The translations under genes and the position numbers were made by a program. Under the pieces are notes generated by a model. The model had not been told where the DNA came from. It saw only the letters and a list, made by a program, of their open reading frames with translations, and ran no database searches. This document shows positions 44,041-53,283 of a stretch of DNA of 64,000 bases, piece after piece. Where the stretch lies: NCBI GenBank assembly GCA_014058405.1, contig CP047423.1:2108001-2172000 (forward strand). Reading direction: 5' to 3'. How positions within the stretch are numbered: position 1 is the first letter of the stretch; the number at the start of each line of letters is the position of its first letter. This DNA is from Candidatus Nitrospira kreftii (GTDB lineage: Bacteria > Nitrospirota > Nitrospiria > Nitrospirales > Nitrospiraceae).

Positions 44041-45192
44041 TTATATGGACCCGTTATACGCAGGCTTGAGAATAACTTTGGTCCAGCCGCGGTCGCGCCG
44101 GTCGAAATGTGCATAGGCGTCAGGACCTTCCTTCAGCGAAAGGCGATGCGACACAAGAAATGACGGCTTGGCCCGTCCTACATGAATGAGCTCACATAAT
44201 CGTCGGTTATAGGCTTTCACGTTGGCTTGTCCCGTACCGATCTGCTGACCTCTTTCCCAGAATGCGCCGTAGTTGAACGCGACACGTCCTTCTCGACTGA
44301 GCTTATCCGACGCGCCAGGGTCTTGCGGCACGAAGAGACCCACGACTCCGAGCGCGCCGGTCGGCGCGACCGACTGAATCAAATTATCCATGGTCATGCT
44401 GGGATGCTCGTCCCCTTGCGGGTCATGAGCTTGGTAGCCGACACATTCGCAGCCCCTGTCGGCGCCCTTCCCCTGCGTGAGTTCCTTCACCTGTTCCACC
44501 GGCGACTGTTGGCTGTCATCGATCGGAATCGCACCGATCTGTTCCGCCAACGCGAGACGATCGGGCAAACGGTCAACGACCATCACCTGGCTTGCCCCTC
44601 GAATCATTGACGAGTAGGCTGCCATGAGGCCGACCGGGCCTGCTCCGTAGACGACGACCGAATCTCCCGGCTTTACACCGGCCAATTCCGTGGCGTGGTA
44701 GCCTGTTGGGAAAATGTCGGCCAGCATCACATAGTCGTCTTCTTTGTCTTCGGCATCCTCAGGCAAAACCAAGCAGTTGAAGTCTCCGTACGGAACCCGC
44801 AACAGTTCCGCTTGCCCGCCTGGATAGGGTCCCATGCCCGAGTAACCATAGGCGGCTCCCGCATGTCCTGGATGCGCCGTGAGACAGAAGCCGGACTGCC
44901 CCCTCTCGCAATTGCGGCAGAACCCGCATCCGATGTTGAAAGGCAGGCACACCATGTCGCCGACCTTGACTCGATCGACGGCCGTGCCGATATCCACGAC
45001 CATGCCAAGATTTTCGTGACCGAGCACCGTCCCGGGCTTCACATCGGTTCGTCCCTCGTACATATGAAGATCCGATCCGCAGATATTGGTGCTCGTAATT
45101 TTGACCAAGACATCGGTCGGCCGTTCGATCTTTGCGTCCAGCACATCCTTCACCTGAATATCACGGGGCCCCTTGTAGACCAGCGCTTTCAT
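44041..45192 (-). CDS. zinc-dependent alcohol dehydrogenase, glutathione-independent formaldehyde dehydrogenase type
   Basis: 383 residues, MDR family. Catalytic zinc ligands: Cys38-type in NICGSDLHMYEG, His in LGHE, and the structural zinc loop GCGFCRNCERGQSGFC with four cysteines. Rossmann motif VYGAGPVGLMAA. A Pro-Gly-rich insert and the AYGYSGMGPYPGGQAELLRV loop match the FdhA-like (glutathione-independent) subgroup, in which bound NAD acts as a cofactor. Plausibly removes formaldehyde or other aldehydes. The substrate is inferred from the subgroup only. Gene is alone on its strand segment. Confidence 0.8.
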   Translation of the reverse strand: MKALVYKGPRDIQVKDVLDAKIERPTDVLVKITSTNICGSDLHMYEGRTDVKPGTVLGHENLGMVVDIGTAVDRVKVGDMVCLPFNIGCGFCRNCERGQSGFCLTAHPGHAGAAYGYSGMGPYPGGQAELLRVPYGDFNCLVLPEDAEDKEDDYVMLADIFPTGYHATELAGVKPGDSVVVYGAGPVGLMAAYSSMIRGASQVMVVDRLPDRLALAEQIGAIPIDDSQQSPVEQVKELTQGKGADRGCECVGYQAHDPQGDEHPSMTMDNLIQSVAPTGALGVVGLFVPQDPGASDKLSREGRVAFNYGAFWERGQQIGTGQANVKAYNRRLCELIHVGRAKPSFLVSHRLSLKEGPDAYAHFDRRDRGWTKVILKPAYNGSI

Positions 45193-45267
45193 ATCACGTC
45201 CATTTCTTCGTCAGTGGCAACACGCATGTGGAGAGGGTCAGTACAGCGTCTGGCAATCACCGCCAAC

Positions 45268-46851
45268 CTACAGCGCGCGCAAGAAGGCGACCAGCGCGGC
45301 CTTCTCTTCTTGTATCAGCTCTAATCCACCAACCAAGTTGAAAAACTCTACCGTGTCCTCCAGCGTCAAAAGTCGTCCGTCATGTAGATACGGGGGAGAA
45401 TCTTTGATCCCGCGCAGCGTAAACGTTTTGATCGGGCCGTCGCCAGGTTCATCCTTAAGGAAGCGCTCAAGGTGCAAGTCATGCATCTGGTGGTCGAGGT
45501 AGAACGGAGGAGCATGACACCCCGCGCACTTGCCCTTACCGAAGAAGACGGCCTCTCCGTGAAGCTCGGTCTTCGTGGCTTTCTTTGCCTCCAGCCGACC
45601 AGTCATGGGATCGAGCTTCGGTGCCGGTGGGAAATCAAACATATTCTGCATCTGCGCCATATGGCTCACCGGAATGCGATCCACAATGTTCATTCCTTTT
45701 TTAGCGGCATGGATCTGATCACCGTTGAAGTAAGCCGTCCGCTGTTCAAACTCCGTGAAGTCCTCGACCGAACGTAAGCTGCGTTTGGACCCATGGATTT
45801 GCTGATTGAACAATCCGCGCAGGCTTGTCGTATCAAGACGCATGCGCCGTTCCTCCGGCCTCGTATCCGGATTCAGATGAAATTGTCCCGTCGTATGTCC
45901 GTTCACATGGCAATCGAGACAAGTGACGCCTAAACTTGGATGACGGCTCTTGCGATCATCGGTCGGGTTGAACTCCTCCTGGGGAAACGGAGTCAACAGC
46001 ATCCTGAGCCCGTCCAGCTGCACGGGGGTGAGAATATCCTTGAACAGACGATAGTAATTGTTGATTGAGATGACTTCTCCACGCGATACATCTCCCAACT
46101 CAGGACGGTTGTTCAGAAAGATAGCCGGAGGAAATTCGGGTAAAAACGCTTCGGGCAGGTCGAAATCGACATCAACTCGCTCCAATCGAGGAAACATGGC
46201 GATCTGCATGTGGGGGAACACTTGCCCCCCGGGAGATTGCAGTGGATGCGGCAGCGAAGGATATGGAAACAATCCCTGTTTCTTAATCTCTTCCGGGCTG
46301 AGCCCGGCGAGTCGCTCCCATGTCATACCTTCGGACAACCTTGCTGTCGGGCCCACCGGCAACGGTTTTCCACGCGACATCTTGGCTTGGGGATCAGATT
46401 TAAGATTGAGGTGATACCGGCGCTCCAGCAACTTGCGTTGCGTCTCCATGACCTTCGGTTTAGCGGCGATATCCTTCTTCATCATCTCTTCCGGCTCTTG
46501 CATGGGCTTCTCTGATCCCAAGGGATCGCGGTAAAAGTCAAAACCCAAGATCTTGCCGTCCCTAGGCTGCTCCAGGAAAGCGGGCGAAGAAGGTTTTGCC
46601 TGCTTTGCCTCGAAGATGCCGGAACGGTCATGCTCCGTTTTGCGCTGTTCCGGGCGTTCGATCGAAACGCTGCGTGGCTCTTGCGCCTCGGTCACCGCAT
46701 CGTGAGGTGGCCGTGAAGTCTTGGGGTCCTGAGTCTCGGCTGCTGTGACAAGGTCAGGCTTCTCGAGAGAAAGCGCGCACGACACGATCGAGAGGGCTAT
46801 GGTCACTGTCATCAACAGCCAGAGCGGACTGGTGTGTTTCATCTGTTTCAT
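45268..46851 (-). CDS. di-haem c-type cytochrome lipoprotein (peroxidase/MauG-like)
   Basis: 527 residues. The signal peptide ends at VSC (possible lipobox), and a long hydrophilic linker follows (about 30-200). Two haem-binding motifs occur in the C-terminal half: CLDCH (about 314) and CAGCH (about 440). The arrangement, with ESP-type PPYLHDGRLLTLEDTVEFFN at the end, is that of di-haem cytochrome c peroxidase/MauG-like proteins. The unusually long N-terminal half has no recognised domain. Periplasmic electron transfer or peroxide removal is likely. A CTAG motif lies 78 nt upstream. Confidence 0.78.
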   Translation of the reverse strand: MKQMKHTSPLWLLMTVTIALSIVSCALSLEKPDLVTAAETQDPKTSRPPHDAVTEAQEPRSVSIERPEQRKTEHDRSGIFEAKQAKPSSPAFLEQPRDGKILGFDFYRDPLGSEKPMQEPEEMMKKDIAAKPKVMETQRKLLERRYHLNLKSDPQAKMSRGKPLPVGPTARLSEGMTWERLAGLSPEEIKKQGLFPYPSLPHPLQSPGGQVFPHMQIAMFPRLERVDVDFDLPEAFLPEFPPAIFLNNRPELGDVSRGEVISINNYYRLFKDILTPVQLDGLRMLLTPFPQEEFNPTDDRKSRHPSLGVTCLDCHVNGHTTGQFHLNPDTRPEERRMRLDTTSLRGLFNQQIHGSKRSLRSVEDFTEFEQRTAYFNGDQIHAAKKGMNIVDRIPVSHMAQMQNMFDFPPAPKLDPMTGRLEAKKATKTELHGEAVFFGKGKCAGCHAPPFYLDHQMHDLHLERFLKDEPGDGPIKTFTLRGIKDSPPYLHDGRLLTLEDTVEFFNLVGGLELIQEEKAALVAFLRAL

Positions 46852-46929
46852 GTGTGTTCCTCTTGTGATCTGTGAACAGGGCCCAACCGACTCGTCTTGT
46901 TTTGTATCGTTGTTCCTGGTGGAGAGCGA

Positions 46930-46945
46930 CTAGCACAATCCCTAG
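46930..46945 (-). promoter_or_regulatory. CTAGG-N7-CTAG motif upstream of the di-haem cytochrome gene
   Basis: CTAG at 46942-46945 and CTAGT (minus) at 46929-46933, spacer GGATTGTG, 78 nt before the ATG. Both halves are CTAG, so this copy is a perfect half-site palindrome. Confidence 0.65.
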
Positions 46946-47079
46946 AAACTTGGAAGGATCGCAGGGAGAAGCCGGGATAGACTGGTACGACGAAGATCTG
47001 AGCAGCAGCCCACGCTCTCAGGCGTATCGGAACAGCGGATCGGCGAGCGTGGTAGATGCACGCATGACTGGTTTACGCC

Positions 47080-47982
47080 CTACAATACTGTGGCCATCCA
47101 CCCGTCGATCGGGATCGTGAGAAGCGGACATCCCGACTCTCGCAACACCCGCTCGCTGTGACTCCCGCGCAAGGCATCCAGAAACCCGTTGCGACCGTCC
47201 GTTGTCATCGCGATCAGATCCGCATCGATTTCCCTCACGACCTGATTGATGATCTGGATCACCTCACCACTCCTGGTCATTCGCTTCCAGCGCCACCCAG
47301 CCACCTCCGGACAAGTCACCTGCGGCATAGCCTCTTCTTCTCCGACGTGCAGAAGGGTGAAGATGCCAGGATCGCCTTGGAGCCCTGAAACGAGTCTGGC
47401 GACGGCGTGAATGGCCGGCTGCGCCGACGGCACCGACACCACGGGGATCAGGATGTTCTTCAGTGAGATTGACCCGTCATCGAGAGACACGAACCCTTCG
47501 ATGCCCTTTGGAATAAAGAGCGTCATCTCATGCAAATTGCGAGAGACGGTGGTCGCCGCTGATTCTTTAAGCCACTGGACTCCGCCCTTACCCTGATCGG
47601 TTGCCAAGACCATGAGATCTGCGCCGTGCTCTTCTAAATAGGTCGTGATGGATCGGACCGGGTCGTTGTGAACCATCTGCACCTTGTGGACATTGATCCC
47701 AAGCTTCGACACATCGGCTCGCTCGCTGTTCCTTGGGAGCAGACCCCAACGCTCCAAGGTGTCACGGACTCCAGGAAAGTCGGTCCACGAGCCATCACCA
47801 TCGCTCGAGACGTGAAGGATGGTCAGCGTGGCCTTGGCGGTCAGCGCAGCGACAAGCGCGTGGGCAAACGCTGCTTCGCTGGCTTCAGAGAAATCGGATG
47901 GATGAAACACACGCTGGATAAGGGGAACGTCGGATGGATCGTTTGGAATCATGGGCTTACTCCGAGGAGAACCATTCGACAT
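47080..47982 (-). CDS. tandem universal stress (UspA) protein
   Basis: 300 residues with two UspA domains, about 22-160 and 165-300. The first begins RVFHPSDFSEASEAAFAHAL, the second LKNILIPVVSVPSAQPAIHA, and the second ends GSHSERVLRESGCPLLTIPI with the ATP-loop-like G-x2-G-x9-G(S/T) pattern (weak in the first). Tandem Usp proteins act in the cytoplasm in stress survival. There is a 228-nt gap upstream of the cytochrome gene. Start ATG at 47982; ATG at 47952 is possible. Confidence 0.85.
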   Translation of the reverse strand: MSNGSPRSKPMIPNDPSDVPLIQRVFHPSDFSEASEAAFAHALVAALTAKATLTILHVSSDGDGSWTDFPGVRDTLERWGLLPRNSERADVSKLGINVHKVQMVHNDPVRSITTYLEEHGADLMVLATDQGKGGVQWLKESAATTVSRNLHEMTLFIPKGIEGFVSLDDGSISLKNILIPVVSVPSAQPAIHAVARLVSGLQGDPGIFTLLHVGEEEAMPQVTCPEVAGWRWKRMTRSGEVIQIINQVVREIDADLIAMTTDGRNGFLDALRGSHSERVLRESGCPLLTIPIDGWMATVL

Positions 47983-48020
47983 GCTTCATAAGCATCTCTA
48001 CGACAATGGCGAGTCAGCCG

Positions 48021-48539
48021 TTATGGATTCGTCTGCAGCGAGTATTTCACTCGATGCGCCTGTTCTCGATGGCCTTCTAGGATCGGCAAGAGAAGGATAA
48101 TCCACTGCTTGATGTCTTCGTCTTCCACGCTCCCGATACGTCGTCGGAATTCCTCCACGGTGGTCTCGTGATCCCGAATACTGTAATCCATATACTCACG
48201 ATCGAAGGCATGTCCGGATAGATGGGACAACTCTTCCAGCTTCTGCTGGTGTTCATGCTTCTTGCCGGGAGAGAGTTTTACGCCTTGCTTTAAAGCAAGA
48301 AGCTCCAGCTGCTGACTGGCCTTCTTGTGATCCTCCACCATGTGCTGTCCGAATTCTTTTACCTGCGTATTGATCGAACGTTGCGCGGCGAGCTGACCCA
48401 GGGAAATCTCCACCTGCACCTCCTCAGCGGCTCGATTGAGAACCGACTGGATCTGCGGTGTCCCTCCCAAGGTCGCGGTGTTGAAAACGAAGGGGACAAC
48501 TGAAACGGCCCACAACGTGAAGCGGAGTATGCCCGGCAT
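48021..48539 (-). CDS. DUF4142 (ferritin-like) secreted protein
   Basis: 172 residues. A signal peptide (LWAVSVVPFVFNTATLGG) is followed by a helical DUF4142 domain: VQVEISLGQLAAQRSINTQV, EFGQHMVEDHKKASQQLELL, YMDYSIRDHETTVEEFRRRI. Conserved His/Glu residues (MVEDH; DHETTVEEF; HREQAH) fit the ferritin-like fold of the family, often linked to stress resistance in periplasm. GAGGAGAG precedes the ATG. A CTAG motif lies 216 nt upstream. Confidence 0.8.
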   Translation of the reverse strand: MPGILRFTLWAVSVVPFVFNTATLGGTPQIQSVLNRAAEEVQVEISLGQLAAQRSINTQVKEFGQHMVEDHKKASQQLELLALKQGVKLSPGKKHEHQQKLEELSHLSGHAFDREYMDYSIRDHETTVEEFRRRIGSVEDEDIKQWIILLLPILEGHREQAHRVKYSLQTNP

Positions 48540-49026
48540 GAAACTCTCCTCTAATTGACATCGCGCACAACACAGGTTGTTGATCGCACTAGTCCTGAAG
48601 CGGTTCTATCTGTATGACGTGCCCCGATCTTGCATCGTCTCGGTGAAAGATAGGATCGTCGCATGATCCGTTCAGACCATCTGCGACCAGTCGCACAGCT
48701 TGTTTTGCATTGTCCACAATTGATCATTGTCTACCTTCCCTAGGGTCGCTGCCGACTAGCACATTCCCCAGCAAAGGAAAGACCACATCAGAAGTCATGG
48801 TGGACTGCACCTCTTCGCGTCGAGGCTGTCGATCCAATACAGCAGCACATACCGGCAAATACGAATCCGCTGCCGCATTCCAAAACGCATTCGCGCAGGT
48901 TCGAATATTCAATCAATGAGAGGAGGTGACGTGATCTGACTCAGACGAGCTGAACCCGATCTCAGTAAGCATAGCGTTTGTGGCCATGACGATCGGTCAG
49001 AGCTCGCAACTGTGATGACGGCAAGC
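48540..49026. other. 487-nt intergenic region with one motif
   Basis: Contains the minus-strand CTAG-type site 48756-48771 and an overlapping weak plus-strand copy (CTAG at 48740, second half CCGA). A short minus-strand frame (ATG near 48725, 58 codons, with several cysteines, GGAAGG 6 nt upstream) might be a leader peptide gene but shows no homology I can name. Confidence 0.35.
48756..48771 (-). promoter_or_regulatory. CTGGG-N7-CTAG motif upstream of the DUF4142 gene
   Basis: CTGG (minus) at 48768-48771 and CTAGT at 48755-48759, spacer GGAATGTG. One mismatch (CTGG for CTAG) in the distal half. Confidence 0.5.
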
Positions 49027-49830
49027 TTACACTTTCCTACCGCTAGATGAACTGACGCCCATCTCCATCTGTTCTTTGAATCGCTGCAGATCTTCGGCCA
49101 ATTGGATCTCCGGGTCTTCTCCGAACCATTTGACGATGGCTGTGCCCACTTTGCCGCCGGGCGGATCATATTGCAGCGTCACGGTCAGCGCTGTTCGGTT
49201 TCCCTCAGCGATCGGTTTGAACTCCACTGAACCGGCGTTATCCACGTCCGCGCCCTTCAGCGACCTCCATCCGATACGTTGATTCTCCACGTCGTTGATA
49301 ATTTCGGCATCCCATTCCAGTTTGGGACTGCCCGGCAAGGTATTCACCGTCCAGTGAGATAATCGATCATTGATCACCTGTACGGAATCAAGATGGTTCA
49401 TAATGCGTGGCAGATTTTCCAAGGACCGCCAATAGCGATACATTTCATGCGGTGGACGATTGATCTGGATCGATTGTCGAATTCTTGAGGCCCGGTCCGT
49501 ATGCACTTTTCGACGGCCCAACCTGTTCGTGTCGCCGGGACGTTCCTGATTGTGACCACTCATATCGATTCCCATGGCTCCGAATGCGGGACAATAGCCG
49601 CTTATAGCTCGATGAAGGAACCCGAGTCCTACCATCGTGAGCGCGGCACCGGACCAGCGGCGACGAGACCATGCGGCGACAAGACAGCCCATCCCTACCA
49701 GGCCCGATAGGACCCGCTGACCATCACCGATGTTTGTTCGATACTCATCACACTCCGCTCGTTCCTCGCTCCATCCTAAATCCTGTGTATGGGTACGATA
49801 CTCTTTTCGGCCCGTCACATTCGCATTCAT
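49027..49830 (-). CDS. DUF2892 membrane segment plus SRPBCC domain protein
   Basis: 267 residues. Residues 35-75 form a short helical pair with the DUF2892 pattern (GLVGMGCLVAAWSRRRWSGA, ALTMVGLGFLHRAISGYCP); residues 110-255 are an SRPBCC/polyketide cyclase-like fold (IRQSIQINRPPHEMYRYWRS, then LENLPRIMNHLDSVQVIN). Membrane tethering of a hydrophobic-ligand binding domain is a recurring fusion in environmental bacteria. The ligand is unknown. Start has GAGG just upstream. Confidence 0.75.
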   Translation of the reverse strand: MNANVTGRKEYRTHTQDLGWSEERAECDEYRTNIGDGQRVLSGLVGMGCLVAAWSRRRWSGAALTMVGLGFLHRAISGYCPAFGAMGIDMSGHNQERPGDTNRLGRRKVHTDRASRIRQSIQINRPPHEMYRYWRSLENLPRIMNHLDSVQVINDRLSHWTVNTLPGSPKLEWDAEIINDVENQRIGWRSLKGADVDNAGSVEFKPIAEGNRTALTVTLQYDPPGGKVGTAIVKWFGEDPEIQLAEDLQRFKEQMEMGVSSSSGRKV

Positions 49831-50352
49831 CCTCTTCCTCCCTCATGTCACATCAGATCATGGGACTATTCGATGGAGTGTGTTAACTACGCGGCCTCCA
49901 ATGGTCTTGATTGCAACCGTTCCTCGGCTGAACAAGATGTGGAGGCGTTTGACAGGAATAGGAACAGCCTTTTGTGCAGTCCATCCGCTGGAATTAATTT
50001 CCGCCCTTGTCGGCAACGTAAAATCCCAGTCATGCAACTTCGAATCTGAGCTATGGCTATAAGGAATCGATTTTTTTGTGTTGAACATTCCATTGGTAGG
50101 TGCAAAAGGCGGGCCCTACTCCACCTTGATATATTCCGTGCTTTTGCCTTGAACTTGGAACTGAGCGAGAAAGTGTGTGCGCAATCCGTCCCGACGAGGA
50201 CAAGGTTTCCCCATACCGAGTGCCATTCCCTGTAACCCGCATTTGTACCGAGCTTGCGCGGTACCCTAGGGACCTTTCCAGTACCGCTACGCAGTAGGCC
50301 TCATTATGATTGGAACGACGCATTCTTTGACGCATTCTTTATGGAGCGCCAT
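49831..50352. other. 522-nt intergenic region with one motif
   Basis: No supported gene. It contains the motif at 50266-50281. The frame from 50254 that reads into the following gene crosses the motif, so I treat it as leader rather than coding. Confidence 0.4.
50266..50281 (+). promoter_or_regulatory. CTAGG-N7-CCAG motif upstream of the 50353 gene
   Basis: CTAG at 50266-50269, spacer GGACCTTT, CCAGT at 50278-50282; 71 nt before the ATG at 50353. A TATGAT-like element (ATTATGATTG) follows 20 nt after it, at about 50303. Confidence 0.6.
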
Positions 50353-50943
50353 ATGATAGATCCGGCTCTTTTGGTCAGAAGCTACCTGCTCTATTTCATT
50401 CTTCCTCTCTGGGTGCTCGTCGGCCTGACGGATTATTTTCTTCATAAACAAACCCACATCGAGGAAAACAGCGGCACGAAAGAGTCGGTTCTGCATGTCC
50501 TACAACTAGGAGAAGCCGGAATCCCGGTAATTGTGGCACTGCTCTTTGAGATTAATGCACTCGTCATCGGTGTCATGCTATTCGCATTGATCGTTCATGA
50601 AGCGACGGCTTTATGGGGCGTCTATTATGCACATACACGTCGATACATCAGTCCCTGGGAACAGCATGTCCATAGTTTCCTGGAAGTTCTCCCGATCATG
50701 GCGGTGTCATTTGTGACGGTGCTGTACTGGAATCAGTTTTTGGCCTTGCTTGGTCTCGGGACAGAAGCTCCCCGCTTTGTTCTGGAACCGAAAGCTGATC
50801 CCTTGCCGTTCGCCTATCTCGTGGCGCTCTTCAGTTCTATCGCGTTGTTCATCGTCGTTCCATACGGAGAGGAGCTCTGGCGATGCATCTCAACAGCTCG
50901 ACGCGACCACACACACCAACCTTCTGTTACCCAATCGTTTTAG
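50353..50943 (+). CDS. multi-spanning membrane protein of unknown function
   Basis: 196 residues from the ATG at 50353, with GGAG 6 nt upstream; earlier ATGs lack a ribosome site. Five or so transmembrane helices (LLYFILPLWVLVGLTDYFLH, IPVIVALLFEINALVIGVML, LFALIVHEATALWGVYYAHT, VLPIMAVSFVTVLYWNQFLA, YLVALFSSIALFIVVPYG). Several His residues lie in loops (HKQTH, HEATA, HTRRY, HVHSF). I do not recognise the family; a His-rich diiron or haem site is conceivable. Alone on its strand, under the motif. Confidence 0.6.
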   Translation: MIDPALLVRSYLLYFILPLWVLVGLTDYFLHKQTHIEENSGTKESVLHVLQLGEAGIPVIVALLFEINALVIGVMLFALIVHEATALWGVYYAHTRRYISPWEQHVHSFLEVLPIMAVSFVTVLYWNQFLALLGLGTEAPRFVLEPKADPLPFAYLVALFSSIALFIVVPYGEELWRCISTARRDHTHQPSVTQSF

Positions 50944-51046
50944 CGGTGCCAACCAGCCATTCGGATTCCCTGTAGAAGCGGGGCATGCATGAGGGAAAAG
51001 AAGCAAGCGGAACAATCCCCGCTCTATAGCTCTTCAGGGGTTGCTT

Positions 51047-51217
51047 CTATGCTCGATGTCCGGTGACGACGTGCTCTCCACAGATGATGCAATTGTAATT
51101 GCCGGTCGGATAGCCTCCTTCACTCCATTCCAGTTCAAGAGTTATATGTTCGCACTTGGGAAGCTGAACCTGCTGTTTCCATTTTACTCGCAATTCAGCA
51201 GCTTGAGTCGTAGTCAT
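51047..51217 (-). CDS. 56-residue Cys-containing protein (zinc-finger-like)
   Basis: ATG at 51215-51217, stop TAG at 51047-51049; too short for routine calling. A GAGGTGA ribosome site lies 4 nt upstream. The peptide MTTTQAAELRVKWKQQVQLP is followed by KCEHITLELE...YNCIICGEHV and HRA. CxEH near residue 22 and CIICGEH near residue 43 form a possible C/H-C-C-H zinc site. A CTAG motif 117 nt upstream supports expression. Family unknown. Confidence 0.55.
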   Translation of the reverse strand: MTTTQAAELRVKWKQQVQLPKCEHITLELEWSEGGYPTGNYNCIICGEHVVTGHRA

Positions 51218-51334
51218 GTGCTCACCTCATAAATAAGCTCGGCGCCATTCGAGATTGCTGAGCCCTCAGTTGGCCGATGCACGAACCATTTCAATCGATG
51301 GCATCTCATTAGACGAACACTGGTTTGTAGGGAA

Positions 51335-51350
51335 CCAGCACAACCCCTAG
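51335..51350 (-). promoter_or_regulatory. CTAGG-N7-CTGG motif upstream of the 51047 gene
   Basis: CTAG at 51347-51350 and CTGGT (minus) at 51334-51338, spacer GGGTTGTG, 117 nt before the small gene. The rest of the 375-nt gap 51218-51592 has no gene. Confidence 0.55.
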
Positions 51351-51592
51351 AAGCTTCTCAGTGGCTTCCTGATGGATTACAGTTCCGTTATCAGCTGGGC
51401 TTGAGTTGCTGTGCTCACAGAATTCTGTCCGCCGAACGATCATACAATTCTGATCGGGAGTCCAGAAAAAGGCCGGACAATCCGTTCGGAAGGAACAGAC
51501 GCTTAGGAAAGTAATGTGGAACTTACGAGCACCGTTCAGGGAGCAGCAGTGAGGATCGAATGATCATTGGCGGGAGCACAATGGAAGACCGT

Positions 51593-52255
51593 TCATCGTC
51601 CTAAAGAACTCAGATATCTGTCGTGTTGCACGACGAACCCATCACGCCGTCGGGTGAAAAGCAGGATAAGGCTGGTGATGACTGCGCCGCCAAAGGCAGC
51701 CGCCATATCTTTCTGCGCGTCCCATTCGTCCCCTTGTGTACCGAGATAGGCGGTACCTAATTCTGGATTGACGACCGTGGCGACCAGAGCTTCAATCATC
51801 TCAAAACAACCACTCTGAGCCACCATGCCGCTGACCGGTAGATAATACGACCAGAATCCTCTGATGCCAACCAATCGCACCAGCACCTCACGAAGAGGGT
51901 AGACCAAGAGCAGACCATAGGAAAAATGCACGATGCGATCAAAGGGGTTGCGAGCCAACTCGAAGGTCCGTTGCAGCCAGAATCCGAAGGGAACCTCGGC
52001 ATATGTATAGTGAGCGCCAATGGCATGAAGCGTCAAAAACGCCGTGATGAGTACATATGAAGAAGTCGTAAATTGAAATCGCCTGAAGGTCAGAACAAGT
52101 GTGGTCACCGCAGTCAGTGCGAGAAGGTTTTCTAACAGCCAGTCTTGGCGATCGTACGGAGCTATGGCCGAAACACACCACAGCCCCGCATACCAGGCCG
52201 CCAGCCCTCCAATCACGATCGTCCGACTCCTGCTTGGTAGTTCCGCGTGATTCAA
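51593..52255 (-). CDS. DUF2238 membrane protein, copy 1
   Basis: 220 residues with about six transmembrane helices and the DUF2238/YjdF core: YTYAEVPFGFW, DRIVHFSYGLLLVYPLRE, FEMIEALVATVVNPELGTAYLG, TQGDEWDAQKDMAAAFGGA. The invariant GDxWDAQKDMAAA segment is present. Function unknown. Its ATG overlaps the end of the upstream gene by 4 nt, and the two share order and length, so they are a tandem pair transcribed together. Confidence 0.85.
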   Translation of the reverse strand: MNHAELPSRSRTIVIGGLAAWYAGLWCVSAIAPYDRQDWLLENLLALTAVTTLVLTFRRFQFTTSSYVLITAFLTLHAIGAHYTYAEVPFGFWLQRTFELARNPFDRIVHFSYGLLLVYPLREVLVRLVGIRGFWSYYLPVSGMVAQSGCFEMIEALVATVVNPELGTAYLGTQGDEWDAQKDMAAAFGGAVITSLILLFTRRRDGFVVQHDRYLSSLGR

Positions 52256-52899
52256 TTGAGTACGTCGGCAAGAGGTTCGGCGTCACACCGTCGCGAACTC
52301 CTCAACGTAAGGCGCCAGACCAGGAGGAGTCCTACGCAGAGTAGCGAACCATACAGGGCCGCAGCCATGTCTTTCTGTGCATCCCATATGTCTCCCTGAG
52401 ATCCCAGGTAGATGATGCCTAGCTCGGGATGGACGACACGGGCCACCCATGATTCGATGATTTCCCACAGCCCGCTGAGGCCGAGAATCGTCATGACGGG
52501 CAGATAATAGAGGAGCCAGCCGCGCAAGGATCCGGTGAGACGAAACAGCTCTTCAAGAGGATAGGTGAGTAAAAAGCCGAAACCAAAATGTACAACCCGA
52601 TCATAGTGGTTCCGTCCCATGTGAAGGGCACGATCGATCAAATCCCCCATGGGCATCTGCGCATAGGTGTAGTGGACGCCGATCATATGTAAAGTGAGAA
52701 ATAGTGTGATCAATGCATATGAAGCTGGCGACAAAGGCAGGTATCGGTACGTGCCGACCAAGAGCAAAACCCAAAAGCTGGGAAGTAGACTGGACAGCAG
52801 CCAGAATTGCCGATCAGCCGGCTCATAGGCTGCCCAACAGGAGAGCAGCAGGTACCAGATAACCAGTCCCAACAGAAAGAGTCGACTCCGTTGCCTCAT
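52252..52899 (-). CDS. DUF2238 membrane protein, copy 2
   Basis: 215 residues, the same family: HYTYAQMPMGDL, YDRVVHFGFGFLLTYPLEEL, GLWEIIESWVARVVHPELGI, LGSQGDIWDAQKDMAAALYG. About six membrane helices. Overall it is similar to copy 1 but clearly diverged, so the duplication is old. It is upstream of copy 1 and overlaps it by 4 nt. Heteromeric function is possible. Confidence 0.85.
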   Translation of the reverse strand: MRQRSRLFLLGLVIWYLLLSCWAAYEPADRQFWLLSSLLPSFWVLLLVGTYRYLPLSPASYALITLFLTLHMIGVHYTYAQMPMGDLIDRALHMGRNHYDRVVHFGFGFLLTYPLEELFRLTGSLRGWLLYYLPVMTILGLSGLWEIIESWVARVVHPELGIIYLGSQGDIWDAQKDMAAALYGSLLCVGLLLVWRLTLRSSRRCDAEPLADVLN

Positions 52900-53283
52900 A
52901 TCTCCTCTTCACAAGAACCATTGTCTGTGTCGTCGGGATGCTTAAGAATTGCACGTATCGATCAATTACTCTACATGCTGATTGTACCGGTTGCAATATT
53001 CATGACTCAGCCCTGGTCGGGGCAGCCGGTCATCTCTCAACGAAACGAATAGAAACTCGTCCATGCCCGGCACCCGTTCGGACGTCGGCGAGTTTCTGAC
53101 GGGTAGCATGCGGCTGTCCCTGCGGCATGGCCATGCCTCCCTCTCTAGGGAATCTTCCAGCAGGCAAAGGAGCGTGTCATTCACCTTCATCTGTTCCACG
53201 AACTGGCAGATCTGGGGAGGCTATACAAAACTCACTGCGGAGGTATTTGGGATCAGCACGGATTCTGTCTACGTCCACAAGGC
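52900..53283. other. 384-nt intergenic region with one motif
   Basis: Contains the plus-strand motif 53145-53160. No supported gene; a 99-codon plus frame at 53063-53362 crosses the motif and shows no homology. Confidence 0.4.
53145..53160 (+). promoter_or_regulatory. CTAGG-N7-CCAG motif upstream of the 53284 frame
   Basis: CTAG at 53145-53148, spacer GGAATCTT, CCAGC at 53157-53161. It resembles the sites at 25918 and 24697 in the second half. 123 nt before the GTG at 53284. Confidence 0.55.
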
